A DNA stretch of 64,000 bases from Rhizobium nepotum 39/7 (GTDB lineage: Bacteria > Pseudomonadota > Alphaproteobacteria > Rhizobiales > Rhizobiaceae), in assembly GCF_000949865.1 (NCBI RefSeq), contig NZ_JWJH01000001.1:248001-312000 (forward strand), read 5' to 3'. Position numbers and translations under genes: made by a program. A model generated the notes under the pieces. The model saw only the letters and a program-made list of their open reading frames with translations, was not told the origin of the DNA and made no database searches. Positions 1 through 10,038 of the stretch are shown piece by piece (positions within the stretch are counted from its first letter, which is position 1; every line of letters starts with the position of its first letter).

Positions 1-406
1 CATGCACCATATCCGGCCGCCAGCCGGGGAGAGCACCGGCACCGATGCGCGCTGCGGCCAGCGACAGCGCCGCAAAGCGCTTCCAGTTATCAGGATAATC
101 CTTGCCGGTCTGGCCGAGATAGGGACCGCCGGAACGTTCATAATAGGCCGGTGCGTCGAGGATCAGAAGGTCTAGTCCCTCGTGCCGGACTTCCAGCAGC
201 TCGGCTTTTTCGCCAAGCAGGTCGGCGAACTCGAAACATTTGACGGGGTCCGTCACGGCGGCTTTCACCGCCGGATATCCGGGTATCAATGTGCGCGTCC
301 TGACGCCATAGGCTTCGAGCGCTATGGGGAGCGCGCCGGCAACGTCGGCGAGCCCTCCGGTCTTGATCAGGGGATAGACTTCGGATGAAACCGAAAGGAC
401 ATTCAT
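1..406 (-). CDS. glgA: Glycogen synthase GlgA, N-terminal part (gene runs off the left edge)
   Basis: ADP-glucose:alpha-1,4-glucan glucosyltransferase (GT5) that elongates glycogen. About 135 N-terminal residues are present. The reading begins [22 protein letters not shown], where the KTGGLAD stretch is the conserved KxGGL nucleotide-sugar-binding motif near the start of bacterial glycogen synthases. The ATG lies 5 bases after the glgC stop, so the two genes are co-transcribed as the last visible part of glgP-glgB-glgC-glgA. The C-terminal domain lies outside the window. Identification rests on the N-terminal motif and the operon context and is firm. Confidence 0.93.
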   Translation of the reverse strand, partial: MNVLSVSSEVYPLIKTGGLADVAGALPIALEAYGVRTRTLIPGYPAVKAAVTDPVKCFEFADLLGEKAELLEVRHEGLDLLILDAPAYYERSGGPYLGQTGKDYPDNWKRFAALSLAAARIGAGALPGWRPDMVH

Positions 407-411
407 GGGCT

Positions 412-1674
412 CTACAGGTCCAGCTTGTCGATCATCGATTGGGTGATAAGGCAAATGCCGTTTTCCGTGCGGCGGAAACGTTTGGCATCCAGTTCGGGGT
501 CTTCTCCTACAATCAGTCCTTCCGGAATGACCACTCCATGGTCGATGACGACGTTGCTGAGCTGGGCGTGACGCCCGATCTTCACACTCGGCAGCACTAC
601 GGCATTCTCAAGGCGCGAGTATGAATTGGCCCTGACGCCGGTGAACAGAAGGCTGCGGTTGAGGGCGGCGCCGGAAATGATGCAATCGCCTGACACGACC
701 GACGACACGGCCGAACCGCGACGGTCCTCATCGTCATGCACGAATTTTGCCGGCGGGGTGATTTCCGCATAGGTCCAGATCGGCCAGGACTTGTCGTAGA
801 TGTCGAGGTCCGGCACCACATCCGTCAGGTCGATATTGGCCTGCCAATAGGCGTCGATGGTACCGACGTCGCGCCAGTAGGGTCCGTGTTCGAAATCCGA
901 GCGTACGCAGGAATCCGCAAAGCGGTGGGCGACGGCTTTGCCGTGCTGGACGATATAGGGAATGATGTCCTTGCCGAAATCGCGGCTGGAGGTCGGGTCG
1001 GCGGCATCTCGGCGCAGTGCTTCCATCAGGAATTTCGTGTGGAAGACGTAGATGCCCATCGAGGCGAGCGCGAAACCCTCGTTACCGGGAATGCCGGGCG
1101 GATCGGCCGGCTTTTCGATGAAGTCGATGATCTCGTCTTTTTCATTCACATGCATCACGCCGAAGCCGGAGGCTTCCATGCGCGGCACTTCAAGGCAGCC
1201 GATCGTTACATCCGCACCGGAATCCACATGCTGTTGCAGCATGTATTCGTAGTCCATCTTGTAAATGTGGTCACCGGCCAGAATGACCATATATTCGGGC
1301 GCATAGGGCTCGATGATGTCGATGTTCTGGTAAACGGCGTCGGCGGTGCCTTCGTACCATTGCGTTTCGGACACGCGCTGCGAGGCCGGCAGAATGTCGA
1401 AGCTTTCGTTACGCTCGGGACGGAAAAAGTCCCAGCCGCGTTGCAAGTGGCGGATGAGGGAGTGCGCCTTGTATTGCGTGGCGACGCCGATGCGGCGAAT
1501 GCCGGAATTCAGCGCATTCGAAAGTGCAAAATCGATGATGCGCGCCTTGCCGCCAAAATAAACGGCGGGTTTTGCCCGGCGGTCCGTCAATTCCTTCAGG
1601 CGGCTTCCTCTTCCACCTGCGAGGACATAGGCCATTGCATCACGCGCCAGGGGCTGAACTCTTTTTTCCGACAT
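412..1674 (-). CDS. glgC: Glucose-1-phosphate adenylyltransferase (ADP-glucose pyrophosphorylase)
   Basis: Makes ADP-glucose from ATP and glucose 1-phosphate, the committed step of bacterial glycogen synthesis. At 420 residues it has the usual length. The nucleotidyltransferase signature [19 protein letters not shown] is near residues 19-37, followed by the sugar-binding segment [13 protein letters not shown], and a C-terminal left-handed beta-helix region holds the later hexapeptide-like repeats. It sits 21 bases after glgB and 5 bases before glgA. The family is allosterically controlled (fructose 6-phosphate and pyruvate activate the Agrobacterium enzyme); that is family knowledge, not visible here. 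Confidence 0.97.
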   Translation of the reverse strand: MSEKRVQPLARDAMAYVLAGGRGSRLKELTDRRAKPAVYFGGKARIIDFALSNALNSGIRRIGVATQYKAHSLIRHLQRGWDFFRPERNESFDILPASQRVSETQWYEGTADAVYQNIDIIEPYAPEYMVILAGDHIYKMDYEYMLQQHVDSGADVTIGCLEVPRMEASGFGVMHVNEKDEIIDFIEKPADPPGIPGNEGFALASMGIYVFHTKFLMEALRRDAADPTSSRDFGKDIIPYIVQHGKAVAHRFADSCVRSDFEHGPYWRDVGTIDAYWQANIDLTDVVPDLDIYDKSWPIWTYAEITPPAKFVHDDEDRRGSAVSSVVSGDCIISGAALNRSLLFTGVRANSYSRLENAVVLPSVKIGRHAQLSNVVIDHGVVIPEGLIVGEDPELDAKRFRRTENGICLITQSMIDKLDL

Positions 1675-1695
1675 GGTGTCCTCCCGTTCTGTCTG

Positions 1696-3903
1696 TCAGT
1701 TTTCCGGTTCGAGCATGATCGTTGCCAAGGGCGGCAGGACGAGCATCGCCCCGATTTTCCCGCCGGCATTGACCGCCTGAACACGTCCGCCATTTCCCTT
1801 GCCGCTGCCGCCGTAAATTTCGGCGTCGGTGTTGAGAATCTCCCGCCACCGCCCCGCAACGGGAAGCGGCACATAATAGTTTTCCCGGTAGACCGGGGTC
1901 AGATTGCAGATGACCGCCACCGGCTTTTCGCCGGGCGCCGAGCGCAGCCAGGCGAAGACGGAATTCTCGTGATCGTCGACCACCAGCCATTGAAAGCCTT
2001 CGGGTTCACAGTCACGGGCGTGCAATGCGGCTTTCGAACGGTAGGTGAGGTTGAGATCGCGCACGAGGCGGCGCATGCCCTCATGCATCGGATATTGGCG
2101 AAGGTTCCAGTCGAGCGATCCCTTTTCGCTCCATTCGCTCCACTGGGCGAACTCCTGCCCCATGAACAGCAGCTTCTTGCCGGGATAACCCCACATGAAG
2201 CCGTAATAGGACCGGAGATTGGCGAATTTCTGCCAGTCGTCGCCGGACATTTTGGCGATCAGCGATCCCTTGCCGTGCACCACCTCGTCATGGGAAAGCG
2301 GCAGCACGAAATTTTCGGTGAAGGCATAAAGAAGCCCGAAGGTCAGTTCCTGATGGTGGAACTTGCGATGCACCGGCTCACGCGAGAAGTAACTCAGCGT
2401 GTCGTGCATGAAGCCCATGTTCCATTTGAAGCCGAAACCGAGACCGCCCTCATGGACCGGATGGGACACTTTCGGCCAGGAGGTGGATTCTTCTGCGATG
2501 GTCATGACGCCCGGATGGGTGCCGTAAACGAGCGAATTCATCTTCTGCAGGAAGCGGACGGATTCAAGGTTCTCGCGCCCGCCATATTCGTTGGGGATCC
2601 ACTCGCCTTCCTTGCGGGAATAATCGAGATAGAGCATCGAGGCGACCGCATCGACGCGCAATCCGTCGAGATGGAATTTCTCGGCCCAATAAAGCGCGTT
2701 GTTGACGAGGTAGGACAATACCTCGAGGCGACCGAAATTGTAGATCGCCGTATTCCAGTCGGGATGAAAGCCCTGACGCGGATCTTCATGTTCGTAAAGC
2801 GCTGTCCCGTCGAACCAGCGCAGGCCATGTTCGTCGGTCGGAAAATGCGCGGGAACCCAGTCGAGGATCACCCCGATGCCGACCTTGTGTGCGCCATTGA
2901 CGAAACGCGCAAAGCCTTCCGGATCGCCGAAACGAGCGGTCGGAGCGTAAAGGCCGGTCGTCTGGTAGCCCCAGGAAGGATCATAGGGATGTTCGGTAAT
3001 CGGCAGAAACTCGATATGGGTGAAGCCCATATCTGTGCAGTAGGGAATGAGCTGGGCGGCCAGTTCATCCCAGCTTAAGAACGTGCCGTCCGCGCGGCGT
3101 TGCCAGGAGCCGGCATGGACCTCGTAAATGCTGATCGGCTGGCGGCGCTGGTCCACCTGCGCCCAATGTTCCCGGTGGGCCTGATCTTCCCATTTCTGCG
3201 CCAGTTCCGGCGTGGTAACCGAAGCGTTCTTCGGCCGCAATTCGCCACGCCGCGCATAGGGGTCGGCCTTCAGCGGCAGAAGCTCGCCGTTGGCGCCGAG
3301 GATTTCGAACTTATAGGCGCAGCCGGCATAGACATCAGGTGCGAAGATTTCCCAGATACCCGTATCCTTGCGGAAGCGCATCACATGCCGGCGGCCGTCC
3401 CAATTGTTGAAATCGCCGACGACGGAGACGCGCTTCGCATTGGGTGCCCAGACGGCGAAGTGGAAACCTTCGACGCCCTCAAGCTTGAGCGGGTGAGCGC
3501 CCATCTTGTCGAACAGCCTCAGATGCGATCCCTCACGGACGAAATAATCGTCCATGGGACCGAGAACCGGACCGAAACTGTAAGGATCGGTCACCGCCCA
3601 TTCGGCATCGTCACGGCATGCCCGGTAACGCACCGGCTGGCGCGAGGCCAAACCGACAGGGCCTTCGAAAAAGCCCTCCGGATCGAGCCGTTTCAACTCG
3701 CCGATGAAATTTCCGTCGAGTGTGAGGACGGACACTTCTTCGGCCCCGGGGATGAAACAGCGCGCGGAAAACCCTTCCGGCGTTTCGTGAACGCCGAGAA
3801 GGGCAAAGGGGTTGGAATGCAAACCGCTCTTGATCGCCTCGATTTCAGCCTTCGTGACAGCACCAGTCTTTTTCTCTTCGGCCGAATTGAGCGGTTTTTT
3901 CAT
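1696..3903 (-). CDS. glgB: 1,4-alpha-glucan branching enzyme
   Basis: GH13 enzyme that introduces alpha-1,6 branches into glycogen. The 735 residues match the family. An N-terminal carbohydrate-binding (CBM48-like) region with FHFAVWAPNAKRVSVVGDFNNWDG near residue 150 is followed by the catalytic barrel. The catalytic nucleophile lies in GLRVDAVASMLY, the acid/base Glu in TIAEESTSWP, and the third Asp in LPLSHDEVVHGK. Its ATG shares one base with the glgP stop codon (TGATG), showing translational coupling. Nothing in it looks degraded. Confidence 0.97.
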   Translation of the reverse strand: MKKPLNSAEEKKTGAVTKAEIEAIKSGLHSNPFALLGVHETPEGFSARCFIPGAEEVSVLTLDGNFIGELKRLDPEGFFEGPVGLASRQPVRYRACRDDAEWAVTDPYSFGPVLGPMDDYFVREGSHLRLFDKMGAHPLKLEGVEGFHFAVWAPNAKRVSVVGDFNNWDGRRHVMRFRKDTGIWEIFAPDVYAGCAYKFEILGANGELLPLKADPYARRGELRPKNASVTTPELAQKWEDQAHREHWAQVDQRRQPISIYEVHAGSWQRRADGTFLSWDELAAQLIPYCTDMGFTHIEFLPITEHPYDPSWGYQTTGLYAPTARFGDPEGFARFVNGAHKVGIGVILDWVPAHFPTDEHGLRWFDGTALYEHEDPRQGFHPDWNTAIYNFGRLEVLSYLVNNALYWAEKFHLDGLRVDAVASMLYLDYSRKEGEWIPNEYGGRENLESVRFLQKMNSLVYGTHPGVMTIAEESTSWPKVSHPVHEGGLGFGFKWNMGFMHDTLSYFSREPVHRKFHHQELTFGLLYAFTENFVLPLSHDEVVHGKGSLIAKMSGDDWQKFANLRSYYGFMWGYPGKKLLFMGQEFAQWSEWSEKGSLDWNLRQYPMHEGMRRLVRDLNLTYRSKAALHARDCEPEGFQWLVVDDHENSVFAWLRSAPGEKPVAVICNLTPVYRENYYVPLPVAGRWREILNTDAEIYGGSGKGNGGRVQAVNAGGKIGAMLVLPPLATIMLEPEN

Positions 3904-6365
3904 CAGGCTCTCCAGATATCGGTGGCATATTGCCGGATCGTCCTGTCGGACGAGAACCAGCCCATGCGCGCCGTGTTACGGACTGTTTTCGCATACCAGC
4001 TTTCCGGATCGCTCCAGATCGCGTCCACCTTGCGCTGTGCATTGGCATAGGCGTCGAAGTCTGCGGCGACCATGAACCAGTCGCTGTTGTAAATACCGTC
4101 GATCAGGCCGGAAAAGCGCGAGCGATCGTCCGGCGAAAACACGCCGGAAGCGATGGACGACAGCGCCTGCGACAGTTCTGCGGACTGTTCGATGATCGCA
4201 CGGGGATTGTGACCATCGGCCCGCGCCCTTGACACCTCTTCCGCCGTCATGCCGAAGATGACGATATTGTCCTCACCGACATGTTCGAGCATTTCAACAT
4301 TCGCACCATCCAGCGTGCCGATGGTGAGCGCGCCGTTCAGGGCGAACTTCATGTTGCCGGTGCCCGAGGCTTCCATGCCCGCCGTGGAGATCTGTTCGGA
4401 AAGATCGGCGGCGGGAACCATGATTTCCGCAAGCGAAACGTTGTAGTTCGGAATAAACACCACTTTCAGAAGCCCGCGCACGGCCGGATCGTTGTTGATG
4501 ACCCGGGCAATATCATTGGCAAGCTTTATGATCAGCTTCGCGTTGTGATAACTCGGCGCCGCCTTGCCTGCGAAGAACTTAACGCGCGGTACCCATTCCA
4601 GTTCCGGGTGGGAGCGGATCTGGTCGTACAGCGCCACCGTTTCGATAAGGTTCAGAAGCTGGCGCTTGTATTCGTGGATGCGCTTGATCTGGATGTCGAA
4701 CATGGCAGATGGGTCGATGCGGATGCCCATGCGTTGCGCCACCGTATTGGCGAGGCGCACCTTGTTCAGACGCTTCACTTCGGCGAATTTCTCGCGGAAA
4801 CCGGCATCTTCGGCGAAGCGGTCGAGCGGGGTGAGTTTTTCCGCGTCATCGAGGAAATCGTCACCGATCGCTTCCCGGATCAATCCCGTCAGGCCGGGAT
4901 TGCACTGCATCAGCCAGCGGCGGGGCGTGATGCCGTTGGTCTTGTTGTTGATGCGTTCGGGATAGAGGCTGTGCAGGTCGGCGAAGACCGTTTCCTTCAT
5001 CAGTTCGGTGTGAAGCGCCGACACACCGTTGATGGAATGCGAGCCGATGAAGGCAAGGTTGCCCATGCGCACGCGGCGCTCGCCGTTTTCGTCGATCAGC
5101 GAGATGGAGCGGATCTGCTGATCCGGCATCTTCTTTTCCTTGCGGGCGTAGACAAGCGTATTGGCGTTGATCGCGTAGACGATCTGCATGTGCCTCGGCA
5201 AAAGACGCTCGAGCAGCGGCACCGGCCAGCTTTCCAGCGCTTCGGGCAGAAGCGTGTGGTTGGTGTAGGAGAAGGTGCCTTGCGTAATCGTCCAGGCTTC
5301 GTCGAATTCCAGGCCATGGACATCACACAGCAGGCGCATCATTTCGCAGATTGAAATGGCCGGGTGCGTGTCGTTGAGCTGGATCGAAACCTTGTCGGGC
5401 AGCGAGGTGAAATCCGGATATTGCTGCAGGTGGCGGCGCAGAATGTCCTGCAGGGAGGCGGAGGAGAAGAAGAATTCCTGCCGCAGGCGCAGTTCCTGGC
5501 CGGCCGACGTCGCATCGGCGGGGTAGAGTACACGCGTGAGGCTTTCCGCCTTGTTGCTTTCTTTCAGCGCACCGATGTGGTCGCCGGCATTGAAGGCTGC
5601 CAGCAGAATAGGGTCGATCGGCTGGGCCGACCACAGGCGCAATGTGTTGACCCGGGTGCCGCGCCAGCCGACGACCGGCGTGTCGTAGGCCATGGCGATC
5701 ACGCGTTCGGCCGGTTTCCAGACGAAACGCTGCGGCTCTTCATATCCGCCGATGGTTTCGACCGATCCACCGAAGCCGATTTCATAGGAGCTTTCGCGGC
5801 GTTCGAACTCCCACGGATTGCCGTGTGCAAGCCAGGTTTCCGGCAGTTCCACCTGCCATCCGTCCGCCATCTGCTGGCGGAAGAGGCCGTGTACATAACG
5901 AATGCCATAGCCATAGGCGGGAATGTCGACCGTCGCCATGGATTCCATGAAACAGGCGGCGAGACGGCCGAGGCCGCCATTGCCGAGTGCCGCATCCGGC
6001 TCCAGCCCGGCGATGACATCAAGATCGACGCCGAGGGAGGAAAGCGCATCCTTGATCTCCTGCATCAAGCCGATATTGGAGATCGCGTCGCGCATCAGGC
6101 GGCCAATCAGGAATTCCAGCGACAGGTAATAAACGCGCTTGGAGTTGTTGGCATACGCCTTGCGGGTCGAGGCCATCCACTTGTCGATGATACGGTCGCG
6201 GACGACGAGAATGGTGGCGGTCAGCCAGTCGTGCGGCTTGGCGACCTTGACGTCCTTGCCGATGCGGTAGGTGAGGCGCTCGATGATTTCCGCCGCCATG
6301 ATTTCCGGGTTGGAACTGCGCGGGGCGGGGCGGGGAAGATCGGCGGCGTTTAGATTATTGATCAT
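3903..6365 (-). CDS. glgP: Glycogen phosphorylase
   Basis: PLP-dependent GT35 enzyme that releases glucose 1-phosphate from glycogen. The 820 residues match the bacterial GlgP/MalP length. The PLP-lysine motif EASGTGNMKFALNGALTIGT is near residue 660, and the glycine-rich GNGGLGRLAACF motif is near residue 130. It is the first gene of glgP-glgB-glgC-glgA, so the degrading enzyme is made together with the synthetic ones, a layout known from rhizobia. An AGGTG ribosome-binding site lies about 10 bases before the ATG. Confidence 0.97.
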   Translation of the reverse strand: MINNLNAADLPRPAPRSSNPEIMAAEIIERLTYRIGKDVKVAKPHDWLTATILVVRDRIIDKWMASTRKAYANNSKRVYYLSLEFLIGRLMRDAISNIGLMQEIKDALSSLGVDLDVIAGLEPDAALGNGGLGRLAACFMESMATVDIPAYGYGIRYVHGLFRQQMADGWQVELPETWLAHGNPWEFERRESSYEIGFGGSVETIGGYEEPQRFVWKPAERVIAMAYDTPVVGWRGTRVNTLRLWSAQPIDPILLAAFNAGDHIGALKESNKAESLTRVLYPADATSAGQELRLRQEFFFSSASLQDILRRHLQQYPDFTSLPDKVSIQLNDTHPAISICEMMRLLCDVHGLEFDEAWTITQGTFSYTNHTLLPEALESWPVPLLERLLPRHMQIVYAINANTLVYARKEKKMPDQQIRSISLIDENGERRVRMGNLAFIGSHSINGVSALHTELMKETVFADLHSLYPERINNKTNGITPRRWLMQCNPGLTGLIREAIGDDFLDDAEKLTPLDRFAEDAGFREKFAEVKRLNKVRLANTVAQRMGIRIDPSAMFDIQIKRIHEYKRQLLNLIETVALYDQIRSHPELEWVPRVKFFAGKAAPSYHNAKLIIKLANDIARVINNDPAVRGLLKVVFIPNYNVSLAEIMVPAADLSEQISTAGMEASGTGNMKFALNGALTIGTLDGANVEMLEHVGEDNIVIFGMTAEEVSRARADGHNPRAIIEQSAELSQALSSIASGVFSPDDRSRFSGLIDGIYNSDWFMVAADFDAYANAQRKVDAIWSDPESWYAKTVRNTARMGWFSSDRTIRQYATDIWRA

Positions 6366-6805
6366 TGGTCGGTCAGCACCTTGGTGGGAGGAGAGGGTCT
6401 GATGAGGTCGATCCGGTTTGCCTTTGCTGATGCCAGTTTATGCATCGATACGGAGGCGTGGCAACAGCATTTTTGGTGGAAAATTGAATAGCTTAGCGTA
6501 ATGAAAAATAAGACTTTTTCCTCAGCACCCCAAGGGTTGCCGAAGGCATTGCGCGCCCTGCGTGCGCCGTTCTTGAACGGGGTTGCGTGATACTTGCGAT
6601 GCTGGACATCGTTCATGAAAGGGAGAGGGGCTGCAACACTTCTGAATGGTTCACCGGTCCTGAAATCTGTTTCGGTCTATCGGCTCACACACTAGCCTTC
6701 GCGGCGAAGAAAATTCAATGAAAATAAACGAGGTGGCGCCAAACGCTGCACGAGCCAGTGGCGGCTACGGTGTGGAACCGGCCCTCGATCATAATGAAAT
6801 ACCCG
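6366..6805. other. 440-base gap between the glg operon and an amidotransferase gene
   Basis: No gene can be supported here. An 84-codon frame at 6362-6616 on the minus strand has no recognisable domain, overlaps the glgP leader and lacks a ribosome-binding site, so it is treated as chance. The stretch 6430-6510 is AT-rich and is the likely glgP promoter region. The rest, towards 6805, shows no clear terminator or repeat. Confidence 0.5.
6435..6464 (-). promoter_or_regulatory. Possible sigma-70 promoter of glgP
   Basis: On the minus strand, TTGCCA (6464-6459) and TAAACT (6440-6435) are separated by 18 bases, which fits a housekeeping -35/-10 pair. Transcription would start near 6428 and give a leader of about 60 bases before glgP. 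This is a consensus match by eye, without experimental support. Confidence 0.3.
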
Positions 6806-7576
6806 TTATGCCGGAAAAAAAGGTTCCGTCGTCATTTCGCCGGCGCGTATCGTCACACGGGTATTCGGCAGAACGGCGCACCAGGGCGCGCAATCGAAGG
6901 AAAAGGGTTCCGAACTGAGCGCGATGCCCTCATCGAGTCCGCGCCAGTAAAGCGTCGGTGGCTTGTCATCGCTTGACCAGCGGAAGGCGTGCAGGCAATC
7001 GCCATCCATCAACACGGCGCTGAATCTCAGGGCCAAAGATACGCCCGCCGAGATCATCTTTTCCTGGCAGAGGCGCAACGCGGTGGAAATGGCACGGACC
7101 GGGTCTGCATCGAGGCCGTGGCCGGCGGCGATCAGGAAGATGGCTTCGCTGTCGCCGGTGCCGCGCCGGGATGCATAGATATCGTCGGGAATGAGGGAAT
7201 CAATATCGCGCCTGATCTGCTCGTAACCGCCGATCTGGCCGTTATGCATGAACAGATATTGCCCGCGTGCGAACGGATGGCAATTGGCGCGGGATACTTC
7301 GCCTGATGTGGCGGAGCGGACATGGGCCATGAACATGCCCGAGCGAAGCTGATGGCAAAGCGCGGCCAGATTGGCGTCGGACCAGGCGGGTCTGGTATCG
7401 CGAAAAACGCCGGGCGTTCCCCGCTCGCCATACCATCCAAGGCCGCAACCGTCGCCATTGACGACGGTTTTCGCTTCCCTCGCGGCCATGGACTGGCTGA
7501 CCAGCGATGCTTCCGGCTCGATCAGAAGACTGTCGAGCCAGACAGGTTTACCGGAATAGGCAAAGAGGCGGCACAT
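6806..7576 (-). CDS. Class II glutamine amidotransferase (YafJ/GATase_4 type)
   Basis: Ntn-type amidohydrolase. The protein begins MCRLFAYSG, so Cys2 would be the catalytic nucleophile after removal of Met1. The middle carries GDGCGLGWYGERG, FMAHVRSATSGEVSRANCHPF and LFMHNGQIGGY, which match the glutaminase pocket of stand-alone YafJ/DUG3-like proteins. At 256 residues it contains only the glutaminase domain. It starts right at the stop of an amino-acid racemase gene, so the pair is co-transcribed. The natural substrate is unknown; related proteins cleave gamma-glutamyl bonds. Confidence 0.85.
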   Translation of the reverse strand: MCRLFAYSGKPVWLDSLLIEPEASLVSQSMAAREAKTVVNGDGCGLGWYGERGTPGVFRDTRPAWSDANLAALCHQLRSGMFMAHVRSATSGEVSRANCHPFARGQYLFMHNGQIGGYEQIRRDIDSLIPDDIYASRRGTGDSEAIFLIAAGHGLDADPVRAISTALRLCQEKMISAGVSLALRFSAVLMDGDCLHAFRWSSDDKPPTLYWRGLDEGIALSSEPFSFDCAPWCAVLPNTRVTIRAGEMTTEPFFPA

Positions 7577-8290
7577 TCATGCGGCTCTGTTCAGGGCCTT
7601 GCTTCCGAGCGCGAAGCCGACAGCGGCCTTCGCATGAATGGCGGTCGAATCGTAGCCCGGCAAAGGCAGGGCGTCGGGATCGATCAGCAGGGAAATTTCG
7701 GTGCAGCCGAGAATGACGGAATCGACGCCGAGCGCACGGGCTTTCTCGATGACCGACAGATAGCGCTCGCGCGAGCACGACTTGATCTCGCCCTGGCACA
7801 GCTCCCCGAAGATGATATCGTGGATGGCGGCCCTGTCGTCCGCATCCGGCACAACCACATCGACGCCATGGCGGCGCATGCGATCGGTGTAGAAGCCGTG
7901 TTCCATCGTGTAACGGGTGGCGAGCAGAAGCGGCTTGCGGCGTCCGTCCGCCTTCAATGTGGCGGCGGTTTCATCGATGATGTCGATCAGGGCGACGCCC
8001 GACATTTTTTCAACGGTTTCTGCAACGAGATGCATGGTGTTGGTGCAGATCAGCACGCAATCCGCACCGGCCGTGGCAAGGCGTGCGCCGGCAGCACCCA
8101 GAAGCGCGCCAGCCTCATCCCAGCGGTCGGCCTTCTGAAGGGCGACAACTTCAGAAAAATCGAGCGAATGCATGACGATGTCTGCCGAAACCAGCCCGCC
8201 GCGGCTATCGCGCACGGCCTCGTTGATCATCCGGTAATAGGTTGCAGTGGATTCCCAGCTCATGCCGCCGATAAGGCCGATCCGTTTCAT
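7577..8290 (-). CDS. Aspartate/glutamate racemase family protein (YgeA-like)
   Basis: Cofactor-independent two-cysteine racemase fold. The start KRIGLIGGMSWESTATYYRMIN closely resembles E. coli YgeA, a broad-specificity amino-acid racemase. The two catalytic cysteines are likely those in DCVLICTNTMHL and VILGCTEISLLID. The ATG at 8290 was chosen because AAGGGA lies 7 bases upstream; an in-frame TTG at 8308 would add six residues. The gene abuts the amidotransferase downstream and is divergent from an Lrp-type regulator, suggesting amino-acid-responsive control. Confidence 0.87.
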   Translation of the reverse strand: MKRIGLIGGMSWESTATYYRMINEAVRDSRGGLVSADIVMHSLDFSEVVALQKADRWDEAGALLGAAGARLATAGADCVLICTNTMHLVAETVEKMSGVALIDIIDETAATLKADGRRKPLLLATRYTMEHGFYTDRMRRHGVDVVVPDADDRAAIHDIIFGELCQGEIKSCSRERYLSVIEKARALGVDSVILGCTEISLLIDPDALPLPGYDSTAIHAKAAVGFALGSKALNRAA

Positions 8291-8412
8291 CACAGTTCCC
8301 TTTTTCAAATTTGATTGAAAACAAGAATGCCATTGCCGCGATGAAAACGGCGCGCGTTTTTCGGGGCGTTTGGAGATAGTTTTGCAAACTATCCGCGTTA
8401 TCTATGAAAAAT

Positions 8413-8429
8413 ACGCAAATTTCTTGCGT
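8413..8429. promoter_or_regulatory. Inverted repeat between racemase and Lrp-type regulator genes
   Basis: ACGCAA, 5 bases, TTGCGT: a perfect 6+6 inverted repeat in the 168-base divergent intergenic region, 30 bases before the regulator's ATG. Lrp/AsnC proteins usually bind such AT-centred dyads near their own gene, so this is a candidate operator for both directions. Confidence 0.45.
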
Positions 8430-8458
8430 CATTGTCGTAACAGGTGCATTCTTGACGG

Positions 8459-8920
8459 ATGATTGATGACCGAGACCGCCGAATCCTTGCGATTCTCCAG
8501 GAAAATGCAGAAACGCCGCTCGCCGATATCGCGGATGAAGTGTCGCTATCGCTTTCCGCCTGTTCGCGCCGCATCACGCGGCTACGTTCGGAAGGATATG
8601 TAACGGGCACGATGGCGCTGCTCGACCGGCGGAAAATCAACCTGCCGACCACGGTTTTCCTGCTTGTGAGAACCGGCCTGCATGCCGAGGATTGGCTGGA
8701 CCGGTTCCATGCCGCCGTCAGCACCATACCGGAGATCGTCGAGGTTCACCGGCTGACCGGGAATTTCGATTATATTCTGAAACTGGTGCTGCCGAATGTC
8801 GAATATTACGACACGATCTACAAACAGATCCTGAGGCGGGTCGAGCTTTACGACATGTCCGCCTATATCTCGATGGAGACGGTGAAGCTGTCGTCTTCCT
8901 TGCCGACGACACATATCTGA
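8459..8920 (+). CDS. Lrp/AsnC family transcriptional regulator
   Basis: 153 residues, the standard length. The N-terminal winged helix-turn-helix (about residues 1-60) begins [39 protein letters not shown]; the rest is the RAM ligand-binding domain, with [25 protein letters not shown]. It is divergent from the racemase-amidotransferase pair and probably controls it in response to an amino acid. The ligand cannot be told from sequence. Confidence 0.93.
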   Translation: MIDDRDRRILAILQENAETPLADIADEVSLSLSACSRRITRLRSEGYVTGTMALLDRRKINLPTTVFLLVRTGLHAEDWLDRFHAAVSTIPEIVEVHRLTGNFDYILKLVLPNVEYYDTIYKQILRRVELYDMSAYISMETVKLSSSLPTTHI

Positions 8921-8938
8921 CAGGGTCCGTTTGGCTTT

Positions 8939-9925
8939 TCAGCGCGCCGCTTCGAAACGGAAACCGAAGCGGAAACTCCGCGTCTCACTCGGCTGGAGGG
9001 TGAGCGCAGCGGCAAGCCCGGGCTGATTGAAGGCGTTGGTGGGCGTTTCAACGGGTTCGAGCGCGATGGATTTTCGTCTGTCGCGGGCAAGCGTATCGCC
9101 GGTAAAGACATGCATGTGGCCACGCTCCTGCCAAACCGTCAGGCTCGATCCGTCCTGCCGGTTCTCCATCCGCGTCTCGTAAAGCCCGTTTTCAGATGCG
9201 ATCAAATCGGTGAAGCAAACATCGAGCACATGGCTGGCGAGCGGTGCGGCGGAAAGAAACGTCGCGTCATCGCGTTTGAGAATGCCTGCCTGCCCGTTGG
9301 GCAGCGGTATCAAATCTGCGTCCGTCTCGATTGCCGTTCGCGACGGGAGCGTCAGATGGAGATCGTCGATGGACACCAGGCCAGGCAGCCGGAAATAAGG
9401 GTGCCAGCCGGCAGCAAAGGGCAGCGGCCGATCATCGCCATTGATGCCGCGTATGTCGATGGTGACCGCGTGGCCGGAGAACTGGTATTCCACCTCGATC
9501 GCAAGATGGTAGGGATAACCCTTGAAGTCGCTGGGCGATATCTCCGTCCGGAAGACGAGGACATGCGCTTCGTTTTCCTCGAAAGACCGGTCCAGGATAA
9601 AGGGCAGGGCGCGGGCAAATCCGTGGAAGACGAGGTCTTCATGGGCAAGCACCGGCTCGATGCGATGCATTTCCACGCCGAAGCGGAACTGGCCATCCGG
9701 GATGCGATTGGTGAAGGGCGCGAGAATGCCGTTTCTTACACCGTTTTGTGACTGCAATTCCGCGGGCGTCGAATATCCGTCGACAAGATTTTCGCCTTCA
9801 TTGCCATCTGCAAGCAGTGGTCGCCAGTTGAGAAGGGTCGCCCCCTCGTAAGCGATCTCGGCGCTGAAATCCTTGCCATGAATGGTGAGACCGGCAATTC
9901 CCGCGCCTGTCGTGGAGGTGGTCAT
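8939..9925 (-). CDS. Aldose 1-epimerase family protein
   Basis: Galactose-mutarotase fold protein of 328 residues. The motif NGILAPFTNRIPDG near residue 65 corresponds to the conserved NRI substrate-binding stretch, and AAGWHPYFRLPG contains the conserved H-P-Y-F histidine region. A Glu near the C-terminus (in ALEPVETPTNAFN) is the likely catalytic base. It probably interconverts sugar anomers in the cytoplasm. It lies downstream of a beta-hydroxyacid dehydrogenase and idnO on the same strand, in keeping with sugar or sugar-acid catabolism. The exact sugar is unknown. Confidence 0.85.
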   Translation of the reverse strand: MTTSTTGAGIAGLTIHGKDFSAEIAYEGATLLNWRPLLADGNEGENLVDGYSTPAELQSQNGVRNGILAPFTNRIPDGQFRFGVEMHRIEPVLAHEDLVFHGFARALPFILDRSFEENEAHVLVFRTEISPSDFKGYPYHLAIEVEYQFSGHAVTIDIRGINGDDRPLPFAAGWHPYFRLPGLVSIDDLHLTLPSRTAIETDADLIPLPNGQAGILKRDDATFLSAAPLASHVLDVCFTDLIASENGLYETRMENRQDGSSLTVWQERGHMHVFTGDTLARDRRKSIALEPVETPTNAFNQPGLAAALTLQPSETRSFRFGFRFEAAR

Positions 9926-10038
9926 CGGGAAATGGTCCTTTGCATGCGTATGTCTGCGGTGATCTGGTCGGCCGCTCCGCCGATTCGCCAGATCATCCTC
10001 GCTGCGGGAACATTTCGCAATGGCCAGCGTGGCGGAAA

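Noticed and set aside
736-3078. 780-codon open frame on the plus strand
   Set aside because: It lies antisense to glgC and glgB, which are clearly real; its translation has no family resemblance. GC-rich codon bias leaves long open frames opposite real genes.
6362-6616. 84-codon minus-strand frame in the glgP upstream region
   Set aside because: No ribosome-binding site, no family, and it covers the likely promoter.
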